Below, one piece after another: positions 13,885-22,585 of a DNA stretch of 64,000 nt (positions within the stretch are counted from its first letter, which is position 1; every line of letters starts with the position of its first letter). The translations under genes were made by a program, and so were the position numbers. The notes beneath the pieces are model-generated. The model was not told the origin of the DNA. It saw nothing but the letters and a program-made list of their open reading frames with translations, and did no database searches. The stretch comes from Zobellia barbeyronii (GTDB taxonomy: Bacteria > Bacteroidota > Bacteroidia > Flavobacteriales > Flavobacteriaceae): positions 1 to 64,000 of the forward strand of contig NZ_JACATN010000003.1 in assembly GCF_018603515.1 (NCBI RefSeq). The letters are read 5' to 3'.

Positions 13885-14373
13885 AGTGCGGTGGTTAGTG
13901 TTAAAAATATAGGTTTACCTTAAAAGTAGGTAAAAGACTACATATAAATAGTTAATGTTATCAAATATATCATTAGAAGAAAAAAAAAACCACTATTTGT
14001 TGTCTGCCAAGTGATCATTGTATGTGAAAACCACTTTTTTGTATATGAGATAACGAAGGAATCGTGCACTTAATCGATAACCCCAATAATAACAATACTT
14101 TCAAGAGTGTGTATTTATAAAAAAAAATGAGAATCAACTATAACGTTGTAGTAACTTACTTTATAATTCTAACTTTAAGTCCATAATTTGCGTTATTATT
14201 TAACAGTGAAAAAGTCTGTGAGCAAGTGTGAACGTCAGGCTGGGCAATAAATTAAGTTTTAAATAAAATGTAAGAATTTTTAATGCGATAATAGCCATAT
14301 CTGCCCACCTCCTTTTAAAATAATTCTATACATTTACTTCTCTTATATTCCCACAATTGTATTATTTGTAGTT
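13885..14373. promoter_or_regulatory. Divergent intergenic region with a candidate promoter for the giant gene
   Basis: About 490 bp of A+T-rich DNA separates two divergent genes. On the minus strand, TATATTTG (complement of 13962-13969) fits the Bacteroidota -7 element TAnnTTTG and lies 77 bp before the giant gene's start. No convincing -33 TTG was found at the usual spacing, so the promoter call is weak. An imperfect 16-bp palindrome lies at 14138-14153 (ACTATAACGTTGTAGT, two mismatched positions per arm pair). No TPP riboswitch motifs were seen before thiD. Nothing else was recognised. Confidence 0.35.
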
Positions 14374-15174
14374 ATGACCACAAGCTATCCTAGTGTACTT
14401 ACCATAGCCGGAAGCGATTCTGGTGGTTGTGCCGGTATTCAGGCAGATATTAAAAGTATTAGTGCCAATGGCGCTTTTGCAGCATCTGTCATTACAGCTA
14501 CTACCGCTCAAAACACGCAGGGCGTTTTTGATATTCACCCCATTCCTGTTACCCATATACGCAAACAATTAATTGCGGTTCTTGAGGATATTGATTTTGG
14601 CGCTATTAAAATAGGAATGCTCCACTCTGCAGATGTTATAGAATTGGTACAGAAGACCCTTAGGGAATACCCTATTAAGAAAATAGTTTTGGATCCTGTC
14701 ATGGTGGCTACCTCTGGAGATAGACTTCTCAATAAAGCTGCACTAGGGAATTTGAAATCTTTTTTAAGCGATGCTTACCTTATTACTCCTAATATTCCAG
14801 AAGCTGAGATTTTAATCGATAAAAAAATAGATGCTCAGAAGCTTGGTGAGGCCGCAAAAGAAATAGGGAATACATTTAAAACTTCTGTTTTATTAAAAGG
14901 AGGGCATTTGGAAGATTCCGAACAAATGACCGATACCCTATTTTTATATGACACCCAAAAAAGCATTTCCATTTACAACAAAAGGGTACAAACAAAGAAT
15001 ACCCATGGTACAGGATGCACTTTATCTTCTGCCATAGCCGCACAATTAAGTTTAGGTCTTCCCTTAGAAGAGGCCGTAAAGAAAGCCTGCTCCTATTTAA
15101 ATAAATCCATTACACAGGGTAAAGACAAAACTTTGGGTAAAGGCAACGGTCCGGTACAGCATTTTCCTAAATAA
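14374..15174 (+). CDS. thiD: Hydroxymethylpyrimidine / phosphomethylpyrimidine kinase ThiD
   Basis: 266 residues, the usual length for ThiD. The start is followed at once by the family N-terminus VLTIAGSDSGGCAGIQADIK. Further conserved segments are GMLHSADVI, the LDPVMVATSGDRLL motif (Asp-Pro-Val-Met) near residue 110, LITPNIPEAEIL, VLLKGGH, and the ribokinase-fold anion-hole motif NTHGTGCTLSSAIAA near the C-terminus. The enzyme is cytoplasmic and phosphorylates HMP and then HMP-P to HMP-PP for thiamine synthesis. It stands alone with no other thiamine genes nearby and no recognisable TPP riboswitch upstream. The next gene starts 51 bp downstream behind its own inverted-repeat element, so thiD is probably a separate transcript. 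Confidence 0.95.
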   Translation: MTTSYPSVLTIAGSDSGGCAGIQADIKSISANGAFAASVITATTAQNTQGVFDIHPIPVTHIRKQLIAVLEDIDFGAIKIGMLHSADVIELVQKTLREYPIKKIVLDPVMVATSGDRLLNKAALGNLKSFLSDAYLITPNIPEAEILIDKKIDAQKLGEAAKEIGNTFKTSVLLKGGHLEDSEQMTDTLFLYDTQKSISIYNKRVQTKNTHGTGCTLSSAIAAQLSLGLPLEEAVKKACSYLNKSITQGKDKTLGKGNGPVQHFPK

Positions 15175-15197
15175 AAAAATGTTAAATCTTAAACTAC

Positions 15198-15217
15198 ATA
15201 TCGATAAATACCGATAT
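15198..15217. promoter_or_regulatory. Inverted-repeat operator candidate upstream of the ArsR-type regulator gene
   Basis: ATATCG-N8-CGATAT is a perfect 6-bp inverted repeat that ends 8 bp before the ATG of the ArsR-type gene. A near-identical element sits before the next gene, at 15544-15563. A shared palindrome before a small winged-helix regulator and its neighbour is typical of an autoregulated operator. Binding is inferred, not shown. Confidence 0.65.
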
Positions 15218-15225
15218 TTGCATCT

Positions 15226-15528
15226 ATGGATGTAAAAGAAGCAGTTGAAATTAGTAAATGTTTATCTAATCAGACTCGAATGCAGATAATGGAATGGCTG
15301 AGAGAACCTGAAAAGAATTTTCCTCCTCATATTAGCATAGACCATTTTGATGATGGCGTCTGTGCTACATACATTCACGAGAAGTCTAAACTATCGCAAT
15401 CTACCGTTTCAAATTACTTAACCAATATGGAAAAGTGTGGGTTATTGGTTATGACCAAACACGGAAAATGGTCTTATTATAAAAGAAATGAGGCTATAAT
15501 TACTGATTTTGCAAAATATTTATTATAA
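15226..15528 (+). CDS. ArsR-family winged-helix transcriptional regulator
   Basis: 100 residues, typical for the ArsR/SmtB family. A helix-turn-helix core is visible: SNQTRMQIMEWL near the N-terminus, then the recognition-helix region KLSQSTVSNYLTNMEKCGLL (about residues 63-82) and the wing MTKHGKWSYYKRN. The segment between the helices is longer than usual (FPPHISIDHFDDGVCATYIHE). There is one Cys in it and another in the wing region, but no clear ELCVCDL metal-binding motif, so the signal may not be a metal. The matching inverted repeats before this gene and before 15574 suggest that it controls itself and the membrane protein/dehydrogenase pair. The ligand cannot be told from sequence. Confidence 0.85.
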   Translation: MDVKEAVEISKCLSNQTRMQIMEWLREPEKNFPPHISIDHFDDGVCATYIHEKSKLSQSTVSNYLTNMEKCGLLVMTKHGKWSYYKRNEAIITDFAKYLL

Positions 15529-15543
15529 AATTATTAACCTACA

Positions 15544-15563
15544 AATCGATATATACCGATATT
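15544..15563. promoter_or_regulatory. Second inverted-repeat operator candidate, before the small membrane protein gene
   Basis: AATCG-N8-CGATAT repeats the element at 15198-15217 with the same 8-bp spacer length and almost the same spacer bases. It lies in the 45-bp gap between the ArsR-type gene and the membrane protein gene and ends about 11 bp before that start. It implies a second promoter under the same regulator. Confidence 0.65.
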
Positions 15564-15573
15564 ACTATTTAAG

Positions 15574-15843
15574 ATGAAGTTATTAATTGATGTTTTCGGA
15601 TGGACGGGCTCGGGGCTCATCATCTTGGCCTACGCCATCACAATGATGGAGAATAGAAAGTATTTAGGCTACAGTAAGTACTTAAACCTACTTGGTGGAT
15701 TATTAATCGCGGCAAACTGTTATTACTACAGTGCCATTCCCCCATTTGTATCCAACTTGTTGTGGAGTATTATAGCTACCCTTACTATTTATAAGACTCG
15801 AAAAAAAAGACCAAAGCAGAATAATAGAAAACGTTTGACCTAA
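15574..15843 (+). CDS. Small multi-pass inner membrane protein (CBU_0592-like)
   Basis: 89 residues with three hydrophobic segments: about 5-25 (FGWTGSGLIILAYAITM), 36-52 (YLNLLGGLLIAANCYYY) and 56-73 (PPFVSNLLWSIIATLTI). A strongly basic C-terminal tail follows. The GW-G-LIL-AY start and the N-LG pattern resemble the CBU_0592 family of small membrane proteins of unknown function. It is preceded by the second ArsR-type operator candidate and followed 12 bp later by the dehydrogenase, so the two are probably co-transcribed. A role in transporting or sensing the regulator's effector is possible but unproven. Confidence 0.75.
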   Translation: MKLLIDVFGWTGSGLIILAYAITMMENRKYLGYSKYLNLLGGLLIAANCYYYSAIPPFVSNLLWSIIATLTIYKTRKKRPKQNNRKRLT

Positions 15844-15855
15844 AACAAAAGAGCT

Positions 15856-16458
15856 ATGAGAATCTTGATTATTGGAGGACACGGAACCATCGGAAAAAAA
15901 GTAAGTGCTCATTTTTCTGAAGATAATGAGGTACTAATTGCCGGCAGAACCAATGGTGACTTCTTGGTAGATATAGAAGATATTTCCTCTATTTCTAAAA
16001 TGTTTGAGAAAACCGGCCAATTAGATGCTATTATTTGCATAGCCGGCGAAGCCAAATGGGCCAATTTCAACGACCTTTCTGAAGACGATTTTCATATTGG
16101 ATTAAATAGTAAATTAATGGGGCAAGTAAACCTTGTTCGTCTAGGTCAAAATGTTCTTAACCCTAAAGGTTCCATCACCCTTACTACTGGTATTTTGGCA
16201 GATGACCCTGTGGTTATGACTACCAGTGCAGCTATGGTAAATGGTGGCATTCATAGTTTTGTACAGGCGGTAGCTTTAGAATTAGAAAATGAAATTCGAG
16301 TCAACGCTGTTTCTTCCGGTATGGTAGAAGATGCTTACGAAAAGTATAAAGATTATTTTCCTGGGCACAATCCTATTCCCATGAAAAAAGTAGTTAATGG
16401 ATACGTTCGCAGTGTGAACGGAAAAGGCAATGGCGAGGTCATTCGCATCTACGATTAA
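15856..16458 (+). CDS. Atypical short-chain dehydrogenase/reductase (SDR) family protein
   Basis: 200 residues, shorter than the usual 240-280. The N-terminal Rossmann motif GGHGTIG (residues 7-13) and Arg-Thr after the second strand support nucleotide binding. The IAGEA segment at about 72 replaces the NAG motif. The usual catalytic Tyr-x-x-x-Lys is not visible; the equivalent region reads TTSAAMVNGGIHSFVQA. The later RVNAVSSGMVEDA motif is the typical post-active-site turn. It belongs to an SDR subgroup with a non-standard active site, so its reaction is unknown. It lies 12 bp after the membrane protein and probably answers to the same ArsR-type regulator. Confidence 0.82.
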   Translation: MRILIIGGHGTIGKKVSAHFSEDNEVLIAGRTNGDFLVDIEDISSISKMFEKTGQLDAIICIAGEAKWANFNDLSEDDFHIGLNSKLMGQVNLVRLGQNVLNPKGSITLTTGILADDPVVMTTSAAMVNGGIHSFVQAVALELENEIRVNAVSSGMVEDAYEKYKDYFPGHNPIPMKKVVNGYVRSVNGKGNGEVIRIYD

Positions 16459-16483
16459 AACACCTTTTTTTTTATTACCCCCT

Positions 16484-16518
16484 ATTTTGGCAACTAAACC
16501 TCGTTTATTTGCCAAAAT
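16484..16518. promoter_or_regulatory. 10-bp inverted repeat between the SDR gene and the PUL
   Basis: ATTTTGGCAA at 16484-16493 and TTGCCAAAAT at 16509-16518 are perfect complements with a 15-base spacer. No U-run follows, so a simple intrinsic terminator is not clear. It could be an operator or terminator for the preceding dehydrogenase gene. It lies 99 bp before the first PUL gene. Confidence 0.45.
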
Positions 16519-16617
16519 CAACTCGTTTAAAACATATGTGGTAGTTTAAAAAATGTCTGTTGTCCTAGTTAAGGCTATAAATTTAGAATTTACGGCCTCA
16601 TTAGAACATGAGAACAG

Positions 16618-17367
16618 ATGAAAACTAAAATCACTCCCGTTGTAACATTACTGCTTTACTTTTGTGCCTTTTTTTTATTTTCTTCTCAAAAAAATGCACC
16701 CGAAAAACCATCTTCAAATTGGGTAAATCCTTTTCCTAAAGATGGATTAGGCAAGAGTTATTCAATTACTCCAAATGACCTGCCCGATAATCAACAATTA
16801 TTCAATATAAAAAAGAATAAAATAGAGGTTCTCTATGCTTGGAAAGGAGACGAAGCTCCCTTTGGAATGATTACCACTAATAAAGAATACAGCCACTTTA
16901 ATTTTGAGCTAGAATACAAGTGGGGAGAGCGCAAATTTGCCCCTCGCTTAGAAGCAAAAAGGGACGCTGGTATCGTCTTTCATATTAAAGGAGAAAAAGT
17001 TGTCTGGCCCACATGTCTTGAATGTCAAATTCAAGAAGGTGACACTGGTGATTTATGGGTTATTAAAGGCCCAAAAGTTAATTGGTTCCAAAAAGATGGT
17101 TCTACTTTATTATTAGATTCTAGTGGTGAAAAAGACTATCTAGAAGGTGATAAATACAGTAATCATGAAGTTGATGGTTGGAACAAAGTACGCGTAGAAG
17201 TAAGAGGTTCAAAAAGTGCCAAATTCTTTGAAAACGGACAATTGGTTAATGAGCTAAAGGACTTTTTAAATGCAGATGGCACTCCGTTAGGAAAAGGAAA
17301 CATTGCACTGCAAGCAGAAGGCTCTGAAATAATCTATAGAAATATCAGGATTCAAGAAGTAAAATAA
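16618..17367 (+). CDS. Secreted DUF1080 (3-keto-disaccharide hydrolase-fold) protein
   Basis: 249 residues. An N-terminal hydrophobic segment (about 5-24) looks like a signal peptide. The remainder is a concanavalin-like beta-sandwich of the DUF1080/3-keto-disaccharide hydrolase family: FNFELEYKWGE, DAGIVFHIKGE, WPTCLECQIQEGDTGDLWV (family pattern P-x-x-x-E-x-Q), WNKVRVEVRG and NGQLVNEL, ending IALQAEGSEIIYRNIRI. Relatives act on 3-keto-glycosides or bind glycans in the periplasm. It opens the first PUL transcript, with GH29 21 bp downstream. A second DUF1080 gene lies at 61904, so the locus encodes two. Substrate unknown. Confidence 0.85.
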   Translation: MKTKITPVVTLLLYFCAFFLFSSQKNAPEKPSSNWVNPFPKDGLGKSYSITPNDLPDNQQLFNIKKNKIEVLYAWKGDEAPFGMITTNKEYSHFNFELEYKWGERKFAPRLEAKRDAGIVFHIKGEKVVWPTCLECQIQEGDTGDLWVIKGPKVNWFQKDGSTLLLDSSGEKDYLEGDKYSNHEVDGWNKVRVEVRGSKSAKFFENGQLVNELKDFLNADGTPLGKGNIALQAEGSEIIYRNIRIQEVK

Positions 17368-17388
17368 GAACAAGCATACTTTATTCAA

Positions 17389-18900
17389 ATGAAAAACAAG
17401 ATTGCCCTTCTTTTGGTATTGGGCCTTATAGGTGTATCCTACGCTCAAGAAAAATTTGAGCCAGAATGGGAAAACCTCAAACAACATAAAGCTTCTCCTG
17501 AATGGTTTGCAGATGCCAAGTTAGGTGTCTATTTTCATTGGGGCGTATACAATGTTCCTGCCAACGGAAATGAATGGTACGGCCGTTTTATGTACGAGAA
17601 TGACCGGGCAAAGACTTGGGGTAAAGATGTCTATGATTACCATACCAAAACCTATGGAAGAGATGTAGATTATCATGATTTTATACCCCAATGGAAAGCC
17701 GAAAAATTCTCTGCTAAACGTTGGGTGGATATGTTCGAAAACATGGGTGCCAAATTCATAGGAACCATTGCAGAGCATCACGACGGATTTTCCCTTTGGG
17801 AGAGTGAAGTCAATCCTTGGAACTCCTTTGATAAAGGCCCTAAAATTGACGTGGTAAAGCAAATTGGTGACGAAGTAAAGAAGCGCAACTTAAAATTTAT
17901 GACTACTTTTCATCATGGATTTCACATGCATTTTTATCCTAAAAAAGAGAACAGTTTTCTTCGTCCTGTAAGCATGCATGCCGTAACTTATGATAACCCA
18001 GAAGTTCCTCAGGAAGATGAATACCGCATTCTTTACGGAAATACTACCTATAAAGAAGAATGTGATATCTGGCTAGGAAAATTGAATGAAGTAATAGATA
18101 CTTATTCTCCTGATTATATTTGGATGGATTTTGCCCAAGGATATGTTCAAGAAGAGTATCGAAAACAATTTTTGGCCAACTATTTTAATAAAGCGAAAGA
18201 GCAAAATAAAGAGGTGGTAGTAAATACCAAAGGGTCATTTTTTCCAACGGATTTGGCTGTGGTGAATTTAGAAAGAGCTACGGTAAAAGATATTGCTCCA
18301 GAAGTTTGGGTAACGGATTTTCAGTTGGGTAGCTCATGGGGCTATAATAAAGATAAACGTACTGCTTTAGACCCTAAAAAAGCCATTCGGATTTTGGCCG
18401 AAGTGGTGAGTAAAAACGGAGTAATGATTTTAGCCGCTGCCCCAATGGCAGAAGGTATTATTCCTGAAGAACAAGCCAAGGCAATGGAGGGAATTGGAGC
18501 TTGGTTAAAACTATACGGAGAGTCTATTTACAAAACACGTCCGTTTGTTGCGTATGGTCAAGGACCAACCGAATTGCAACGAAATCCAGAAGACGAGTGG
18601 AATGATTATGGAGCCATAAAAGCTGGTTTATATGACTTGAATTCAGCTGATATTCGCTACACCAAAAAGGACAAAACAGTCTACGCCATTCAATTGGGTT
18701 GGCCGGGTGAGAATACAGAAACGGTGCTGACAGTTTTTGCTAACAAAGCCAAGGATATGGAAGTTAAATCGGTTTCTGTATTGGGTAGCAAACAAAAAAT
18801 AAAATGGAAAAAAACAGCAGAAGGCCTTTTGGTTACTTCTCCAAGAAAAATGCCTGCCGAAGCGGAAGCTGCACTAGTCTATAAAATAAATTTAAAGTAA
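17389..18900 (+). CDS. GH29 alpha-L-fucosidase-family exo-glycosidase (secreted)
   Basis: 503 residues. Signal peptide 1-19 (ends SYAQ). The GH29 barrel starts with WFADAKLGVYFHWGVYNVP. The family motif H130-H131-D132-G-F is intact in AEHHDGFSLWES. The likely nucleophile is D247 in YIWMDFAQG, and the VVSKNGVMIL strand follows. A C-terminal beta-sandwich (IRYTKKDKTVYAIQLGWPG) completes the usual two-domain form. GH29 enzymes are retaining alpha-L-fucosidases; some act on alpha-L-galactose, which differs only by the C6 hydroxyl. With GH16, GH117 and sulfatases in the same locus, both substrates are plausible. The acid/base cannot be fixed by eye. Sulfatase 20 bp downstream. Confidence 0.92.
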   Translation: MKNKIALLLVLGLIGVSYAQEKFEPEWENLKQHKASPEWFADAKLGVYFHWGVYNVPANGNEWYGRFMYENDRAKTWGKDVYDYHTKTYGRDVDYHDFIPQWKAEKFSAKRWVDMFENMGAKFIGTIAEHHDGFSLWESEVNPWNSFDKGPKIDVVKQIGDEVKKRNLKFMTTFHHGFHMHFYPKKENSFLRPVSMHAVTYDNPEVPQEDEYRILYGNTTYKEECDIWLGKLNEVIDTYSPDYIWMDFAQGYVQEEYRKQFLANYFNKAKEQNKEVVVNTKGSFFPTDLAVVNLERATVKDIAPEVWVTDFQLGSSWGYNKDKRTALDPKKAIRILAEVVSKNGVMILAAAPMAEGIIPEEQAKAMEGIGAWLKLYGESIYKTRPFVAYGQGPTELQRNPEDEWNDYGAIKAGLYDLNSADIRYTKKDKTVYAIQLGWPGENTETVLTVFANKAKDMEVKSVSVLGSKQKIKWKKTAEGLLVTSPRKMPAEAEAALVYKINLK

Positions 18901-18919
18901 TAAGAACACAGATACAACT

Positions 18920-20311
18920 ATGAATACAAAACTCATCTTTACATTAGCCATGGGTCTTATGACCACTTTACCGAGTATGGCACAAGAAAAAAAACCTAAC
19001 ATTATAGTAGTCTTAACGGATGACCAAGGTTGGGCAGATGTAGGCTTTAACGGAGCTACGGATATTCCCACTCCAAATCTAGATAAATTGGCCTCGCAAG
19101 GGGTAATTTTTGATAATGCTTACGTATCACATCCTTATTGTAGCCCGTCTAGAGCCGGACTTTTAACGGGCCGTTATCAGGCGCGTTTTGGTCATGATTG
19201 TAACATGCCTTACAAATCTGAAAATGATGCTACCGTTGGTACACCACTTTCTGAAAAAATGATTCCAGAGGCCTTAAAAGAGCAAGGTTACCGAACTAGT
19301 GCCATTGGTAAATGGCATTTAGGCGATCACCCTAGCCTTCATCCTATTCATCAAGGTTTTGACCATTGGTTCGGTTTTGCTGGTGGTGGAATGAACTATT
19401 GGGGTATACCAGATGGTCCTATCAAGACTATCGTAAGAAATGGCAAACCGGTTCCTCAAAATGAATTACGGTACCTAACCGATGATTTTACAGATGAGGC
19501 AATCGATTTCATTACTAAGAAAGATGATAAGCCCTTTTTCATGTATTTAGCTTATAACGCGCCACACGCACCTGACCAAGCTACTAAACAATACCTTGAG
19601 CACACCAAACATATAGAATATGGTGGGCGTAGCATTTATGCCGCTATGGTAAATGCAGTAGACTCTAATGTTGGTAGAATAGACTCTACGTTAACGGCAA
19701 ATGGTATGAAAGAAAATACAATTTTGGTTTTCTTAAGTGATAACGGAGGTCGCGTGGAACACGCAGATAACAGACCGTACCGTGGTCATAAAGGCATGTT
19801 GTTTGAAGGAGGAATTAAAGTTCCTTTCTTTATTACCTGGCCAGAAAAACTAAAGGCTGGGCAACATTACGAAAAGCCTATTAGTTCATTAGACCTTTTC
19901 CCTACATTTTTGCAAGCTGCAGGAGGTAATATAAAAGATGAATCTCAATTAGACGGCACCACTCTCCTACCCTATATTTTAGATGGCAAAACAGATACAC
20001 CTCATGAACAATTATTCTGGCGTTCTGTTGGCGGATTTGAATATGCAGTTAGAATTGGAGATTTTAAACTTTACAAAAGTGCCTACAAGCAAAAAACACT
20101 ACTTTTTAATCTTAAAAATGACCCTTGGGAAAGAACGGATGTAGCTGACAAACACCCTGATGTAATTGCTCAATTAGAAAAGGCTTACACAGCTTGGGAT
20201 TCTAAAAACCTTGTACCAGGTTGGTTTGATCCTCATAGCGAAAATGTACTCAAAGAAGAAAAAGCTTTTGAGTCTATGCGTAAAAAAGCTGAAGGACCAA
20301 CTGGTAAATAA
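18920..20311 (+). CDS. S1-family (type I, formylglycine-dependent) sulfatase, secreted
   Basis: 463 residues. Signal peptide 1-21 (SMAQ). The first metal-binding motif is NIIVVLTDDQGWADVG. The formylglycine motif is C74-S-P-S-R (HPYCSPSRAGLLTGR). Also seen are the GKWHLGDH motif, the YNAPHAP segment and the late metal site ILVFLSDNGGRVEHADN followed by RGHKG. It would remove a sulfate ester from an algal glycan in the periplasm or at the surface after Cys-to-formylglycine maturation. No maturase gene is in the window. It lies between GH29 and a second sulfatase. Regiospecificity cannot be inferred from sequence alone. Confidence 0.94.
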   Translation: MNTKLIFTLAMGLMTTLPSMAQEKKPNIIVVLTDDQGWADVGFNGATDIPTPNLDKLASQGVIFDNAYVSHPYCSPSRAGLLTGRYQARFGHDCNMPYKSENDATVGTPLSEKMIPEALKEQGYRTSAIGKWHLGDHPSLHPIHQGFDHWFGFAGGGMNYWGIPDGPIKTIVRNGKPVPQNELRYLTDDFTDEAIDFITKKDDKPFFMYLAYNAPHAPDQATKQYLEHTKHIEYGGRSIYAAMVNAVDSNVGRIDSTLTANGMKENTILVFLSDNGGRVEHADNRPYRGHKGMLFEGGIKVPFFITWPEKLKAGQHYEKPISSLDLFPTFLQAAGGNIKDESQLDGTTLLPYILDGKTDTPHEQLFWRSVGGFEYAVRIGDFKLYKSAYKQKTLLFNLKNDPWERTDVADKHPDVIAQLEKAYTAWDSKNLVPGWFDPHSENVLKEEKAFESMRKKAEGPTGK

Positions 20312-20350
20312 GACTAAAAAGAAAGTATTAAAATTCTTATAGAAGATAAA

Positions 20351-22033
20351 ATGAAACAATCCAAATGGTTTAAATCTTGGCTCATTGTACTGGCTATTTA
20401 TGCCTATCCAACGGTTCAGGTTTTAGCCCAAGAGCAACCCAACTTCATATTCATTTTAACCGATGACCAACAGTATGGGCTTATGGGGTGCACGGGCAAT
20501 ACTATAGTTCAGACGCCTAATCTTGATAAATTGGCTGCAGATGGTGTATTGTTTACCAATGCACATATAACCAGTGCTATCTGTACGCCAAGCAGAGCCA
20601 GTATTCTCACTAGTCAATTTGAGCGGAAACATGGGGTTAATTTTAATTCCGGCACCAGTATGTCTGAAGAAGGTTGGGCTAATACCTACCCAATGGTCAT
20701 GCGAGAAAATGGTTACTATACAGGATGGGTCGGCAAGAACCATGTTCCTGTTGGCAAAGGCGGCTATGATAGTGGCCTTATGGAAAAAAGTTTTGATTAT
20801 TGGTATGCCGGACACGGCCATTTAGGCTTTTACCCCAAAGACCGTCATGAGATTTTTAAAGATGCTAAATATGATACTCAAGTTGAAGTTGTAGACGAGG
20901 GAATCCAAGACTTTTTATCTAACGAGCAAAAGTTGGGCGGTGCCATAAAATTCCTTGATCAAAGACCAACGGAGAAGCCTTTTATGCTTTCCGTTTGTTT
21001 TAACCTTCCTCACGGTGCGGGTACCGGTTCTATGCAAATGCGAGATTCTGACGATGAGATTTACAAAACGCTTTATCGCGACCAAAATATTCCGTTACCA
21101 GAAAATTATATCGCTAGAAAAGATATAAAAACTCCAAAGCTACCGGCAGAACTGCTTCACGCAGAAGACCGTCAACCAGGTTATGATTATGTAGATACAC
21201 CTGAAGGTTTCAGAGAGCGATACATAAGGCAAATGGAAGCCATGACAGGGATAGACCGTCTTTTAGGGAAGCTTAGAAAAACCTTGAAAGACCAAAAATT
21301 AGATAAGAATACGGTAATTGTATTTACTTCTGACCATGGTCTTTTTATGGGGCAATTCGGTCTTGGCGGAAAAGCTTTGTGCTATGAAGAAACTACCCAT
21401 GTACCCATGATTATCTTTAACCCAAACACCAAAAAATCTAAGAGAGGAAAAACATCCGATGCTTTGGTACAGAGTATAGATATTGCCCCAACTATGATGG
21501 CCATGGCCGGCGTAGCTATTCCTGACAGTTACCAAGGCAAAAACTTAACCGGACTTTTAGCTGGTGAACAAGAAGCTGTGCGCCCATACCTTTACACTGA
21601 AAATTTATGGTCTACCCAATTTGGAAATCCAAGATGTGAAGCTGTCCAAGACCATGAATGGAAATACATTCGCTATTATAAAAACGAGAATTTCTCGGCA
21701 TTGAAAAAAATAGCTACTGCTAAAGAAATGGGTATGAATACCAGCGCAATGTTGTACAAAGTTCACGACCCAGATATAGCTGTTTACAGAGATTATGCAG
21801 ACGGACCACTAAATGGCGAACCAGCTGTCTATGAAGAGCTTTTTAATCTTAAAAATGACCCCAAAGAAACGACAAATTTAGCTATAGACACTGCAAACAC
21901 TAGTAAACTAGAAGAATTAAGAAAAATATGGAAAACAGAAATCACCAATGCTAGAGGCACAGATTTTCCAAAAGTTCTTAGGTATACATCAGATAGTGAA
22001 GTAGAAAGAGGGGTTATAATAGAGCCTAAATAA
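20351..22033 (+). CDS. S1-family sulfatase, secreted (long form)
   Basis: 560 residues. Signal peptide about 1-26 (VLAQ). Metal motif FIFILTDDQQYGLMG. The formylglycine site is C78-T-P-S-R (ICTPSRASILTS). Then VGKNHVPVGKGGYD replaces the usual GKWH, so the sulfate-binding Lys and His survive but the intervening residue is Asn. The late metal site is TVIVFTSDHGLFMGQFGLGGK. The insert around 200-300 makes it longer than the upstream sulfatase, from which it is clearly different in subfamily. It starts 39 bp after that gene and is followed by a strong terminator, so it is probably the last gene of the first PUL transcript. Confidence 0.93.
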   Translation: MKQSKWFKSWLIVLAIYAYPTVQVLAQEQPNFIFILTDDQQYGLMGCTGNTIVQTPNLDKLAADGVLFTNAHITSAICTPSRASILTSQFERKHGVNFNSGTSMSEEGWANTYPMVMRENGYYTGWVGKNHVPVGKGGYDSGLMEKSFDYWYAGHGHLGFYPKDRHEIFKDAKYDTQVEVVDEGIQDFLSNEQKLGGAIKFLDQRPTEKPFMLSVCFNLPHGAGTGSMQMRDSDDEIYKTLYRDQNIPLPENYIARKDIKTPKLPAELLHAEDRQPGYDYVDTPEGFRERYIRQMEAMTGIDRLLGKLRKTLKDQKLDKNTVIVFTSDHGLFMGQFGLGGKALCYEETTHVPMIIFNPNTKKSKRGKTSDALVQSIDIAPTMMAMAGVAIPDSYQGKNLTGLLAGEQEAVRPYLYTENLWSTQFGNPRCEAVQDHEWKYIRYYKNENFSALKKIATAKEMGMNTSAMLYKVHDPDIAVYRDYADGPLNGEPAVYEELFNLKNDPKETTNLAIDTANTSKLEELRKIWKTEITNARGTDFPKVLRYTSDSEVERGVIIEPK

Positions 22034-22056
22034 TAGGTTATATTTTATTTAAAAGA

Positions 22057-22094
22057 GGGTACAAAAGGCAAAAATACTATTGCCTTTTGTACCC
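22057..22094 (+). terminator. Intrinsic terminator after the first PUL transcript
   Basis: A perfect 15-bp stem: GGGTACAAAAGGCAA at 22057-22071 pairs with TTGCCTTTTGTACCC at 22080-22094, with an 8-base loop and a pyrimidine-rich tail (TTCTTC). It lies 24 bp after the sulfatase stop. Confidence 0.8.
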
Positions 22095-22518
22095 TTCTTC
22101 AATTGAACGCTCTTCAAAATAGCCCAGTTGGAGTTGAAACCCAACACGTTCGAAATACACGGAATCATGAGAATTTTCCTTCGACTTTACTACTTACTGG
22201 TAAAAACATGATGAAACCGCAATTTTCCATTTTGGTATAACGGAATTTGTATTGGTTATCCATTAGCGGTAAAAACCAAAATAATCAGATAGTTGTAATA
22301 CCTAGAATTATTAAAGTTAGGCCGATAGTTAGGTGTAGATTATCAATTACAAGTCCCCTACTGAGTGCAAACATGCGCACATTCAACTTTTTATCAATTC
22401 ATTTTCTGTGCTTCTCATTGAATTCCACTAAGTGGTCAATTTAAACTATAGACCGGACAGATTTATTATAGACACTCTGTAACCTATGTTCTCATTAACG
22501 GTTCGTTCTAAAAAAAAG
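22095..22518. other. Intergenic stretch with no recognised gene
   Basis: About 420 bp between the converging transcript ends. One 65-codon plus-strand frame (22247-22444) has no signal peptide, domain or conserved motif and is not called. Nothing else is recognised here. Confidence 0.6.
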
Positions 22519-22551
22519 AAACCGCCTCAATTTACCAGTTTGAGGCGGTTT
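22519..22551 (-). terminator. Terminator of the susCD/glycan-binding operon
   Basis: AAACCGCCTCAA at 22519-22530 pairs with TTGAGGCGGTTT at 22540-22551, a 12-bp GC-rich stem with a 9-base loop. Read on the minus strand it is followed by a T-rich run (complement of aaaaaaagaa). It lies 35 bp past the stop of the surface glycan-binding gene. Confidence 0.8.
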
Positions 22552-22585
22552 TACTAAACAATCAAAACACTACTAACAATTTTAA

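Noticed and set aside
13885-14373. TPP riboswitch before thiD
   Set aside because: No conserved thi-box segments (CUGAGA and ACCUGAUC-type) were found in the leader.
22247-22444. 65-codon plus-strand frame in the gap between converging transcripts
   Set aside because: No motif, no secretion signal, and it lies between two terminators.
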